Assembly (NCBI GenBank): GCA_023230585.1
Contig: JALNXB010000006.1
Span: forward strand, 12,308 to 76,307
Origin: a bacterium
GTDB lineage: Bacteria > Ratteibacteria > UBA8468 > B48-G9 > JAFGKM01
DNA: 64,000 nt
Reading direction: 5' to 3'
Shown: one piece after another, positions 1 through 7,681 of the stretch
How positions within the stretch are numbered: position 1 is the stretch's first letter
Layout of the letters: each line of letters opens with the position of its first letter
Notes under the pieces: generated by a model
Told to the model about the DNA's origin: nothing
Databases searched by the model: none
What the model saw: only the letters and a program-made list of their open reading frames with translations
Translations under genes and position numbers: made by a program

Positions 1-161
1 AAGGAGGCATAATTTTTACAGAAACATTCGTATATGTTTGGACAGACAGCACTAACACAAACAGTATTGATTGAAAGATTATTTATAAGAGATAACGTAT
101 TTTTATAACTTTCATTAAAAGATACACGTTTTTTTACCCATACAGGTATCTGTTTTTTCAT
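1..161 (-). CDS. lipA: lipoyl synthase, N-terminal part (cut by window edge)
   Basis: A reading frame opens with ATG at 161-159 and runs off the left edge of the window (53 codons). Lipoyl synthase is a radical-SAM enzyme that inserts two sulfurs into the octanoyl group on lipoyl-carrier proteins. The visible part has the LipA N-terminal pattern: a PxW start, then TVC-x4-CPN-x3-C near residues 37-48. This C-x4-C-x5-C arrangement binds the auxiliary 4Fe-4S cluster. The radical-SAM CxxxCxxC motif would lie outside the window. The gene starts 9 bp after the stop of the URO-D-like gene on the same strand, so the two are probably co-transcribed. Identification rests on the N-terminal motif only. 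Confidence 0.8.
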   Translation of the reverse strand, partial: MKKQIPVWVKKRVSFNESYKNTLSLINNLSINTVCVSAVCPNIYECFCKNYAS

Positions 162-170
162 TTTATTTTC

Positions 171-1217
171 TTATGTAATAAGGTCTTTTATGAAATTGTC
201 TACTTCTTGGATATTGTTTCCTGGAATTCCGCCATCAATGAAAAGTTTTTCTGGAGGTAAGTTTTTCACAAGGGTAGTTACTTCCTCTTCATTTGAAGCG
301 TATACGTATGCTGTCCTTCCAGATTCAACTATTTTTCTTATTATAGGTAGCCACTTGTCTGAAGCACAAGGTGGGTTTCCTGCTCCTGTGGCTATCTGAA
401 AAGATTTTATATACGGAAGTCCTAATAGTATGTCAAGGTGTCGAACTTCCTCAAAACCGTCAAGGTGCCAAATAATATACTCAAGGTAATCTTTCATACG
501 TTCGAGTTCAAAAACTACAAGTTCTTCAAATAGGTCTGGAGATATCATTGTGGAAAAATCACACTGGCATGCATAAGTTTTGCCTGGCGCCCAAAGAAGC
601 CAAGAACAATCTCCTGAAAGTTTTGTTTTATAAACTTCATAAAAATAGGTATGAGCTTCTATCCAAGCGTCTGTGAATTCTTTTATTTTTTCTTTTATAA
701 TATTGGGCTTTTCTATTACATCAAAAAGCATATTTTCTGTTCCTCTAAGTAGAGACATACAGGTTAGAGCGTCTCCTAAGTCAGGTAAAGATATAAGAAA
801 ATCGCCTTTACATAGTTCTGCCTGTTTTTCCATAAGTTGTCTACTTATTTGTACCCAATAGTTTTCTTTATCAAACCTAATTTTAAAATCTTGCCAATCT
901 TTTACAACAGGTTCAACCCATACGCTGTTTTCTCTAAATAATACTTCTCCACCAAGGTATGCTGACATAGTCATAGGAGTTCCACGTTCTCCCCATAGGT
1001 GGTAGGCAGTAGGGCACGCTTCACCAAGATAAATATTATCAGGTATAGTAGGGTTTTTTATTATGGTTTCAAAGTTAGGTATATCTTTTTCGTTTTCCCA
1101 TTTTAATGATGAAACTGGTAATTCTTCAGTTAACACCTTTTTAAATAAAGGTCTACCTGTGTTTTTTCCGAGCCACCATGATTCTATTGTTTTTAGTTTT
1201 GTCTCAAGTTTTTCCAT
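171..1217 (-). CDS. uroporphyrinogen decarboxylase-like (URO-D superfamily) protein
   Basis: This 348-residue soluble protein looks like a member of the URO-D/methyltransferase TIM-barrel superfamily. Many such proteins in uncultured bacteria are not haem enzymes but corrinoid-dependent methyltransferase relatives or uncharacterised. The signature seen is a central HLDG segment, a following IATGAG-type loop, and a C-terminal strand ending in KLFIDGGIPG. The N-terminal arginine motif of true HemE (RQAGR) is absent, so a haem role is unlikely. It lies upstream of lipA with a 9-bp gap. A Shine-Dalgarno-like GGAG precedes the ATG. The substrate is unknown. Confidence 0.65.
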   Translation of the reverse strand: MEKLETKLKTIESWWLGKNTGRPLFKKVLTEELPVSSLKWENEKDIPNFETIIKNPTIPDNIYLGEACPTAYHLWGERGTPMTMSAYLGGEVLFRENSVWVEPVVKDWQDFKIRFDKENYWVQISRQLMEKQAELCKGDFLISLPDLGDALTCMSLLRGTENMLFDVIEKPNIIKEKIKEFTDAWIEAHTYFYEVYKTKLSGDCSWLLWAPGKTYACQCDFSTMISPDLFEELVVFELERMKDYLEYIIWHLDGFEEVRHLDILLGLPYIKSFQIATGAGNPPCASDKWLPIIRKIVESGRTAYVYASNEEEVTTLVKNLPPEKLFIDGGIPGNNIQEVDNFIKDLIT

Positions 1218-1283
1218 ATACCAATCTCCTTTGAATAATAAATATTAACATAAAACCATATATTTTCAATTTTATTATTTTCT

Positions 1284-1426
1284 CCCATTCCTTTTTCGCC
1301 TTCGGCGAGATTGCCACGCTACGAAACCCCACCTACGCCAAGGTATACCTGCCGAAGCTTGTATTTTAGCGTAGGTTGGCTTCGGCGGGTAAAGCTCGAA
1401 AGATAAACTACAAAAGACGGAATGGG
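1284..1426 (-). repeat. family B palindromic repeat, copy B1
   Basis: An interspersed element of about 142 bp bounded by CCCATTCC and GGAATGGG. It contains inverted arms GCCGAAGC/GCTTCGGC and a CGCCTTCGGCG hairpin. Copies in the opposite orientation occur at 19600-19740 and 62121-62263 and keep nearly the same sequence along their whole length. No protein is plausibly encoded. Confidence 0.85.
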
Positions 1427-1512
1427 GGGTAACGTAAACAACAAAAGCGTAAAGCAAAAGCCCCCCTCATCCTTGATCCTTCTCCCTCCAGGGGAGAAGG
1501 CAAAAAAGGGAG

Positions 1513-1549
1513 GGTGTCTGCGCCGTAGTACTAGAGTGAATAGACACCC
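1513..1549 (+). repeat. solo right end of family A element
   Basis: About 35 bp matching the right end of the family A element (GTGTnTGCGCCGTAGTAC followed by AGAGTGAaTAGACAC). It lies 51 bp upstream of complete copy A1 in the same orientation. The same solo-end-plus-spacer arrangement occurs at 44038-44073 and, inverted, at about 19995-20029. Confidence 0.8.
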
Positions 1550-1600
1550 CATACGCCTTTCTTTTATGTATTTATCCTTGCCTTTGTCTTTCTTTTCGTT

Positions 1601-1820
1601 AAAAAAGTATGTGTCTATTCACGAATTACGAGGTGCAACTACAACTCAAGCAAGAATCGGGCTGTTAACAAAAGGTTCAGCCCTTTTGTTCTTATACTAT
1701 GAGCCTGTTGAACCCTTCGGAGATGTCTTCTATGCAGAAGGGTGAGTTCTCAGAGTGCCCGATTGTGGCGTAGAAGGTGTCTGCGCCGTAGTACTAGAGT
1801 GAATAGACACATACTTTTTT
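1601..1820 (+). mobile_element. family A inverted-repeat element, complete copy A1 (MITE-like)
   Basis: A 220-bp non-coding element with perfect 22-bp terminal inverted repeats: 1601-1622 (begins AAAAAAGTATGTGTC) and 1799-1820 (ends ACACATACTTTTTT). The core holds four nested helices: AATCGGGC/GCCCGATT, AACAAAAGG/CCTTTTGTT, an ACTNTGAG/CTCAGAGT arm (one mismatch in this copy) and CCCTTC/GAAGGG. No transposase is encoded, so it is non-autonomous if mobile. Its right end abuts the dcd promoter. Related copies are at 44210-44432 and from 63865 to the window end. Confidence 0.8.
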
Positions 1821-1821
1821 G

Positions 1822-1850
1822 TTTTATAAAGAGTTGTAATATGGTATAAT
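1822..1850 (+). promoter_or_regulatory. dcd promoter, extended -10, predicts leaderless mRNA
   Basis: An extended -10, TGGTATAAT (1842-1850), ends 6 nt before the dcd ATG at 1857, so the predicted +1 is the A of the ATG. A weak -35 (TTTTAT, 1822-1827) lies 17 bp upstream, immediately beside the family A element. There is no Shine-Dalgarno sequence. Confidence 0.65.
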
Positions 1851-1856
1851 TATGGT

Positions 1857-2393
1857 ATGGTTAAAAACGATAAATGGATTATAGAAAACGGAAAAAGAGG
1901 TATGATTGACCCTTTTTCTCCTGAAAAAGTTAAGAAAGGTATATCCTTTGGGGTATCTTCTTATGGGTACGATTTTAGATTATCTGAAGAGTTTATGGTA
2001 TTCAAAGGTACAGATATTGTATCTCCTAAGAGGGTTAAAGAAATTGATTTTGAATCATATAAAGGAAAATCTTGTATCATCCCAGCTGGAAGTTTTATAC
2101 TTGGTAAAAGTCTTGAATCTTTTAACATTCCCAGGGATGTTCTTGGGATTTGTTTTGGCAAATCAACTTATGCAAGGTGCGGTATAGTAATTAATGTTAC
2201 TCCTCTCGAACCAGAATGGGAAGGGTATCTTACAATACAGATAGCCAATCTTACTCCAGTTAAAGCGGAGGTGTACGCTGGCGAAGGGATAGGGCAGATA
2301 GTTTTCTTATGTGCAGAATCTGTATGTGAAAAATCTTATAAAGATCTTGCTGGAAAGTACCAATCTTCAAATGGTATTGTGTTACCAAAATAA
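1857..2393 (+). CDS. dcd: dCTP deaminase
   Basis: This 178-residue enzyme converts dCTP to dUTP (or dUMP in bifunctional forms) for thymidylate synthesis. It shows the family core: the substrate-binding GKSTYARCGI segment (about residues 101-110) and the catalytic TPLEPEWEGY segment (about 119-128), whose glutamate activates water. Length is slightly below the E. coli enzyme (193). The start is fixed by the -10 spacing: the ATG coincides with the predicted transcription start, and the nearby ATG at 1852 is out of frame. It stands alone between repeat-containing gaps. Confidence 0.93.
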   Translation: MVKNDKWIIENGKRGMIDPFSPEKVKKGISFGVSSYGYDFRLSEEFMVFKGTDIVSPKRVKEIDFESYKGKSCIIPAGSFILGKSLESFNIPRDVLGICFGKSTYARCGIVINVTPLEPEWEGYLTIQIANLTPVKAEVYAGEGIGQIVFLCAESVCEKSYKDLAGKYQSSNGIVLPK

Positions 2394-2409
2394 AACTTTA
2401 ATAATATGA

Positions 2410-2500
2410 TAACCTCGCCCTTGTCCTTGTCGTGGTTTATCTCTCTTTCTGCAAACTTCTGAGAATTACTTCGTTTATTGCAAAGAAGGAATGGGGGGCA
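2410..2500. repeat. degenerate repeat remnant
   Basis: The 114-bp gap after dcd contains GGAATGGGGGG (about 2488-2498), matching the end of family B, and on the minus strand a TTTGCAGA..GATAAACC stretch resembling the GGGTTTGCAGAG..GGTTTATCC unit at 12622 and 19428. It looks like a decayed mosaic of intergenic repeats. Confidence 0.4.
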
Positions 2501-2507
2501 TAATTTC

Positions 2508-3230
2508 TTATCTTAAAGTTTGTATGATATTTTCTACATTTTTAATTCTTTCCGAGACCACTGGATGGCTTCTTAAAAACGTTACCTGAGTGGCACTACT
2601 CTTACCTTCTAAATCTTGTAGTTTTTTGAAAAAAGAAAGCATTCCGTTAGGATTATACCCTGCCCTGTAAGCGTAAGTTACTCCGTACGTATCAGCTCTC
2701 AATTCAGCACTTCTGCTATATTTGAGCATAGTTACGTTGAATGCGGCGTTTACTGCTTCTTGTATTGCTTTGCTTCTGTTGCTAAGAAGAATCTGCGATG
2801 GTATTGAGTAGAGAATAGATTTTTGCATATTGTTAACTCCGTCTCGAGCAACTATGTGTGCAATTTCATGACCTATTATATTGGCTAACTCATCATCGGT
2901 TTCTATTTTTTTTAAAAGACCTGAATGTATATAAATAAACCCGCCAGGTAGAGCGAAAGCATTTATTTCTTCATTTTCAATTACTCTAAATGTGTATTTA
3001 AGGTTTGGCCTATCTGAGGCGGTAGCAACTCTTTCGCCCATCTGTCTTATTTTAGCAGGAGTTTCCAGAACTTTGTATTCTTCTTGCATTTTTTTGTCAG
3101 CAGCTATGCCCATATCAATCTCGTCTTGCTCAGAATATAGTGTATATTCACTTTTTTGGGTTACAGGGTTGTAATATGTTGCACAACCCGCAAATGCGAA
3201 CAACATTATCAATATAAATATTCTTTTCAT
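2508..3230 (-). CDS. M48 family metalloprotease, lipoprotein
   Basis: A 240-residue zinc protease with a lipoprotein signal peptide; the lipobox is FAGC and the acylated cysteine is residue 16. The zinc motif HEIAH (121-125) and a downstream ELRAD (about 176-180) supplying the third ligand are intact. The architecture matches short periplasmic M48 proteases of the LoiP/YggG type, which act in envelope quality control. It starts 10 bp after mnmE on the same strand, so it is probably the second gene of that operon. The substrate is not predictable. Confidence 0.85.
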   Translation of the reverse strand: MKRIFILIMLFAFAGCATYYNPVTQKSEYTLYSEQDEIDMGIAADKKMQEEYKVLETPAKIRQMGERVATASDRPNLKYTFRVIENEEINAFALPGGFIYIHSGLLKKIETDDELANIIGHEIAHIVARDGVNNMQKSILYSIPSQILLSNRSKAIQEAVNAAFNVTMLKYSRSAELRADTYGVTYAYRAGYNPNGMLSFFKKLQDLEGKSSATQVTFLRSHPVVSERIKNVENIIQTLR

Positions 3231-3240
3231 TTTATATCCT

Positions 3241-4620
3241 TTATTTTCCTACACAAAACTGTGAGAAAATATTGTTTAAAACCTCCTGGTTAATATTTTT
3301 TCCTGTAAGTTCATCAATATCTTTTATGCAACTGTTTATATACTCTGCAACAATTTCTAAGTTATCTTTTATATATACGTCTTCTTGAACTGTTTTAAGT
3401 TTTTGATATACTCCTCGTAATTGTGATTCCTGACGTATATTTAAAAATATTCTACTATCCTCAATTTTACCATATCCTTCTTGTATAAGAGAATATATTT
3501 TTTCTTCCAGGTTATGTAGCCCTTCTCCAGTTAAAGCAGATAATAAGATAATTCTTTCTTCATTAAAAGATTTTTTTAGGTTGTTGAGTTCAACTTTTAA
3601 AGGTAAATCTATTTTGTTTATAATTAAAATATAAGGTTTCTCTCTTATTTTATTTAATAATTTAAGGTCAAAATCATTTATTTTTTTTGTTCCATCGATC
3701 ATAAGGAGAACTATTTCTGCTTTTTCTATCCATTCAAAAGATTTCTTTAGACCGAGTTTTTCTATTTTGCTTCTAACATTTCTTATTCCAGCTGTATCTA
3801 TTATGTTTATAGGTACTCCACGTATATTTATTGTTTCTTGGATAGAATCTCTTGTTGTACCAGGGATTTCTGTAACAATAGCTTTTTCTTCTCCTGCCAA
3901 CTTGTTTAGTAAACTCGATTTCCCTGCATTTGTTCTTCCCACGATAGCAACATTTATTCCTTCATAAAGAATTCGCCCTTTACCAGCCTGGTTAAGAAAA
4001 CTCTCTGTTTCAGATAAAATATCGTTTATGGTCTTGCTAAGTTGTATATTATAGTTTTTTGTATCATCTTCTTCTGGAAAATTTATTTTTGCTTCAATTC
4101 CTGAAAGTAGAGATATTAGTTGTTCTTTAATATTTTCAAGAGCCTCGTATAACCTGCCTTTCAATTTGTTTAAAGACATTGATAAAGAATGTTCTGTTCG
4201 GCTATTTATTATTTCCATAACACTTTCAGCTTGAGTTAGATCTATTCTACCATTAAGAAATGCTCGTTTAGTGAATTCTCCCGGCTCTGCAAGTCTTGCT
4301 CCTTGTTTGATACATAGATTAAGAACTTCTTTTAAAGTTATAATCCCGCCATGACAACCTATCTCGGCCATATCTTCTCTTGTGTAACTTTTGGGGTTTC
4401 TCATAAAGGTAATAAGAACTTCATCTATAACTTTTCCTGTTGAGTTTATAATATGCCCATAGGTTACTGTGTGTGAAGGGATATCTTTTACGGCAGAGTT
4501 TTTTTTAGGTTTAAATATCTTTTCTATTATAGAATATGTGCTCTTCCCGCTAAGGCGTATAATTCCTATACCACTTATTCCGAAAGGCGTTGAGATAGCA
4601 CATATTGTATCCTTTTCCAT
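3241..4620 (-). CDS. mnmE: tRNA uridine-5-carboxymethylaminomethyl modification GTPase MnmE
   Basis: With MnmG, MnmE installs the cmnm5 group on wobble U34 of several tRNAs. At 459 residues the length is typical. The N-terminal formyl-THF-binding domain covers about 1-118, followed by a helical domain interrupted by the G domain. G1 is GRTNAGKSS (228-236), G3 DTAG (275-278) and G4 NKID (335-338). The protein ends with CVGK, the C-terminal C(I/L/V)GK motif whose cysteine is needed for catalysis. An M48 lipoprotein gene follows 10 bp downstream. mnmG is not in this window. Confidence 0.96.
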   Translation of the reverse strand: MEKDTICAISTPFGISGIGIIRLSGKSTYSIIEKIFKPKKNSAVKDIPSHTVTYGHIINSTGKVIDEVLITFMRNPKSYTREDMAEIGCHGGIITLKEVLNLCIKQGARLAEPGEFTKRAFLNGRIDLTQAESVMEIINSRTEHSLSMSLNKLKGRLYEALENIKEQLISLLSGIEAKINFPEEDDTKNYNIQLSKTINDILSETESFLNQAGKGRILYEGINVAIVGRTNAGKSSLLNKLAGEEKAIVTEIPGTTRDSIQETINIRGVPINIIDTAGIRNVRSKIEKLGLKKSFEWIEKAEIVLLMIDGTKKINDFDLKLLNKIREKPYILIINKIDLPLKVELNNLKKSFNEERIILLSALTGEGLHNLEEKIYSLIQEGYGKIEDSRIFLNIRQESQLRGVYQKLKTVQEDVYIKDNLEIVAEYINSCIKDIDELTGKNINQEVLNNIFSQFCVGK

Positions 4621-4750
4621 AATTGGTTCTTCTCCTTACGATAATTTTTTGTATTGCTTGCCTGTATAAGAGTATTTATTGTAACATATATAAAAAGGTA
4701 AAAACCAATAATGAAAAACTGTGTAAATTTTTGAATGAACACTTTTTAGT

Positions 4751-4778
4751 TTGTGGATAGAGAAACAATTGTTATATT
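4751..4778 (+). promoter_or_regulatory. candidate promoter for the DUF4416 operon
   Basis: TTGTGG (4751-4756), 16 bp, TATATT (4773-4778). It lies in the 193-bp divergent gap between mnmE and the DUF4416 gene and would give a leader of about 30 nt. Confidence 0.45.
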
Positions 4779-4813
4779 GGTGGCTGAAATAAGATACGAT
4801 AGTAGGGATAAAA

Positions 4814-5338
4814 ATGGGAAAAATAAAAGAAGGGGTGTTGGTGAAGAGGTTCTGCGGAATAATATATGCTGATGAAGATACAGTTTTTTCTGTTAAAGAA
4901 AATCTTATTACGGAGTTTGGAAATATTGATATTGAGGCGGGTCCTTTTATATTTGATTTTACTGATTACTACGCTAAAGAGATGGGCGAAAACCTTAAAA
5001 GAAGGTTCTTCTCCTTTGAGCAGCCTGTTTCTCCTGACAACTGTTACAAATGGAAATATTTTTCTAATGAAATTGAAAATAGGTATATCTCATCTTCAGG
5101 TGGTAGAAAGGTAAATATAGACCCTGGGTACTTAAATCTTTCCAGAATAACTCTTCTCTCAACGAAAGACTATTATCATCGGGTCTATTTACAAAACGGT
5201 ATATATGCTGAATTAACACTCTTTTATCAGGGGAACGATTTTAAGGTTTTTCTGTGGACTTATCCTGATTATCGGAGCGAAAATTATATAGATTTTTTTC
5301 GTAAGGTAAGGCTGAAGTTTAGCCAGCAGTTGAAATAA
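4814..5338 (+). CDS. DUF4416 family protein
   Basis: A 174-residue cytosolic protein of unknown function. It carries the typical family ending: a VNIDPGYL segment (about 117-124), STKDYYHRVYL, a GIYAELTL strand and WTYPDYRS near 155-162. No membrane segment or signal peptide is present. It opens a three-gene run with an alpha/beta hydrolase 5 bp downstream and a membrane PHP protein. The function of DUF4416 is not established. Confidence 0.8.
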   Translation: MGKIKEGVLVKRFCGIIYADEDTVFSVKENLITEFGNIDIEAGPFIFDFTDYYAKEMGENLKRRFFSFEQPVSPDNCYKWKYFSNEIENRYISSSGGRKVNIDPGYLNLSRITLLSTKDYYHRVYLQNGIYAELTLFYQGNDFKVFLWTYPDYRSENYIDFFRKVRLKFSQQLK

Positions 5339-5343
5339 AAGAT

Positions 5344-6219
5344 ATGAAAGTTTTATTAAGAATTGTTATAGACGGTTTGATAATAATATCTGCCTTGGTT
5401 GTATTAACAGGTTGGCGTGCTCTTGCTCCAGCAAGAATGCCTACCCTATGTATTCCATCTGACTATGGGTTACCATATACCAACATTACTATGAAGACAC
5501 AAGATGGGATTGAACTGAAAGGTTGGTTTATACCTTCAGATGAAAGTGAAGGGGTAATTATTTGCCTACATGGGTACCCTGCAAACAAATCGGATATTCT
5601 ACTGGTTACCTCTTTTTTATATCCTAAATTTTCTTTACTTCTTTTTGATTTTAGGGCTCACGGTGAAAGCGGGGGACGGATTACCCATTTTGGTTTAAAA
5701 GAGTTTTTGGATGTTGAAGCGTTTATAAGGTTTATAAAAACTGATAAAAATTTTAAAGATAAAAAAATAGGAGTTTGGGGCTATTCACTTGGGGGAGCGG
5801 TAGGTATAAAAGCTGCTTGTGAATATAAAGAGGTATCTGCCATTGTTACAGATTCTGCTTTTGCTAACTTCCCTGAAATGGTTACCTCTTACTATAAGAA
5901 TATGGGATTTTTTAAATATATTTTTTCTTCACTTGCTAGATTACTTGGGAACCTTATACTTAAAGCAGATTTTATTCAGAATAGTCCCGAATATGTGATA
6001 GATAATATATATGCGCCCATATTGATAATCCATTCTAAACAAGATGAGTTTGTACCATATTCTCATGCTGAAAGATTGTTTCTAAAGGCTCCTGAGCCTA
6101 AAATGTTATGGGCAGTGGAGGGAACTCATACAGGGCTTGATAGAACTTTTACAGATGAGTACCAAAGAAAGGTTCTCTCTTTTTTTGAGACACACCTTTT
6201 GGGTACTGTTAAAGATTAG
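5344..6219 (+). CDS. alpha/beta hydrolase, membrane-anchored
   Basis: A 291-residue serine hydrolase of the DUF1749/BAAT/YqkD-like group. One hydrophobic N-terminal helix (about 7-23) probably anchors it, with the catalytic domain outside the cytoplasm. The nucleophile elbow is GYSLGG (S148), the acid is D234 in a SKQDEFVP segment, and the histidine is H262 in GTHTG. The oxyanion-region HGYPANKSD lies near 76-84. The substrate is unknown; esters or amides are possible. It starts 5 bp after the DUF4416 stop. Confidence 0.8.
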   Translation: MKVLLRIVIDGLIIISALVVLTGWRALAPARMPTLCIPSDYGLPYTNITMKTQDGIELKGWFIPSDESEGVIICLHGYPANKSDILLVTSFLYPKFSLLLFDFRAHGESGGRITHFGLKEFLDVEAFIRFIKTDKNFKDKKIGVWGYSLGGAVGIKAACEYKEVSAIVTDSAFANFPEMVTSYYKNMGFFKYIFSSLARLLGNLILKADFIQNSPEYVIDNIYAPILIIHSKQDEFVPYSHAERLFLKAPEPKMLWAVEGTHTGLDRTFTDEYQRKVLSFFETHLLGTVKD

Positions 6220-6274
6220 ACCTTTGTTAAGATTGTTTTATGGGATATAAACAACTTTGGTTTTGGAGATTATA

Positions 6275-7681
6275 ATGAAAAAATTTAAGTATTACTTACC
6301 AGTTTTCTTCTTTCTTGTTATACTACTTTTATTACCTCACACACCAAGAAAAATCATAAATATTGTAACAGGGCTTCCTGCAGAAAATGTTAAACTTATA
6401 TATCCATTTTTAACTCAGGTGGCTACCCCTTTTTTTGATTTTCCTTTCTATTTTGCAACCTTGGCAAACCCTAAAACACAAATAATATCTTGGGTTGTAT
6501 GGCTTGCTCTTATTTGGACCATATATGCGTTTATTAAAATTAGGGGAACTTTTTTCAAACGAATATATCTGTTTTTTAGGGGAATGTTGGTAGTTTTAAT
6601 TTCTTTAATTCTTATTGTTGCTTATACAATTTTATATCCCAGTTATCAGTGTAAACTAAAAGGAAGCAATCCAGATGAAATTTTTATGGATTTACATTCA
6701 CATACATTGTTTTCTCATGACGGGCTTGTTACTCCTGAAAAAAGTATGAGATGGCATCTTGACGCTGGTTTTAAGGTATGGGCTATTACAGAACATAACT
6801 GGATAGGATGTAGCCCTCGTATTCAAAAAAGGCTTTTGGAAGAGAAATATCCTAATATTTTAGTTGTTTCAGGAGAAGAGGTTTCCTATAAAAAGGTTCA
6901 CCTTAACTTACTTGGAATTGAAGAAGATTTTGATACATCCTCTTGTGAAAGTTTAAAAGATATTGTAAATGCAGTACATTCACAAAAGGGTGCTGTTATA
7001 GTTCCTCATTACTGGGCTGAGAGAAAAACGTCTTTTACAATGGAAGATTTAGCTGAAGCTGGGGTTGATGGTTTTGAGATAACAGGTGTTTCTTCTGTGC
7101 CATTAACCAGAGAAACTCAAGAAAAGATTATATCTTTTTGTAAACTTAAAGGGTTGGTAATGGTTAGTGGTACAAATTGGCACGGTTGGAAAAATTTCTG
7201 TTCTTGCTGGACAGTTTATAATTCACCTAACTGGGATAAACTTGATTGGACTACAAGAGAAAGAATGGTTATAAACGATTTAAGGAACAGAAACAGCGAC
7301 AATTTTAAAGTTATTGGTTATAGCACCTTTTTACCATCAACAACCTCACAAATATTTGAACCTTTTACTGGTCTTTTTAGGTATTTTAGTTCTTTGGGGT
7401 TGTGTCAGAGGTTTTCTTGGTTTTTCTGGATAGGAACAATCTATTTAATTATTATTCGTACTAAAAAAAGAAGGTTATTGTCGGTCTATTTGTGGTTCTT
7501 TATAACCCTTGCACTTCTACTAAAAAGTTCTTCTCTTTTTACAATGTGGGGTCTGGTAGGCCCTACCAACGAGATTTTACCAGAGGTAGCACGGTACCTT
7601 TTAGTTGTTTCAGTTATAACGTTTTTGCTTGGTTTAAGCAATATAAAACTACAAGGTAACAGGTTACCAACCGACGACTGA
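6275..7681 (+). CDS. PHP-domain metallophosphoesterase-like membrane protein
   Basis: A protein of 468 residues with hydrophobic helices at the N terminus (about four) and again at the C terminus (about three), surrounding a PHP domain. The metal-binding start DLHSHTLFSHDG and a later TEHNW match the HxH...H pattern of PHP hydrolases, which cleave phosphoesters. I chose ATG 6275 because GGAG (6265-6268) is well spaced before it; a TTG at 6257 would add six residues. Its 3' end overlaps the convergent membrane-protein gene by 18 bp. A role in phosphoester or signalling-lipid hydrolysis at the membrane is inference. Confidence 0.75.
   Translation: MKKFKYYLPVFFFLVILLLLPHTPRKIINIVTGLPAENVKLIYPFLTQVATPFFDFPFYFATLANPKTQIISWVVWLALIWTIYAFIKIRGTFFKRIYLFFRGMLVVLISLILIVAYTILYPSYQCKLKGSNPDEIFMDLHSHTLFSHDGLVTPEKSMRWHLDAGFKVWAITEHNWIGCSPRIQKRLLEEKYPNILVVSGEEVSYKKVHLNLLGIEEDFDTSSCESLKDIVNAVHSQKGAVIVPHYWAERKTSFTMEDLAEAGVDGFEITGVSSVPLTRETQEKIISFCKLKGLVMVSGTNWHGWKNFCSCWTVYNSPNWDKLDWTTRERMVINDLRNRNSDNFKVIGYSTFLPSTTSQIFEPFTGLFRYFSSLGLCQRFSWFFWIGTIYLIIIRTKKRRLLSVYLWFFITLALLLKSSSLFTMWGLVGPTNEILPEVARYLLVVSVITFLLGLSNIKLQGNRLPTDD

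Noticed and set aside
171..1217. True uroporphyrinogen decarboxylase HemE
   Set aside because: The N-terminal RQAGR substrate motif is missing and there are no haem genes nearby; only superfamily membership is supported.
1422..1745. 107-codon open frame on the plus strand
   Set aside because: It runs through family B and A repeat sequence, has no ribosome site or recognisable protein, and the same frame is not kept in other copies.
1513..1811. Recurring 35-bp direct repeats suggesting a CRISPR array
   Set aside because: Only two units per locus, separated by a repeated (not unique) segment of about 220-310 bp, and no cas genes nearby.
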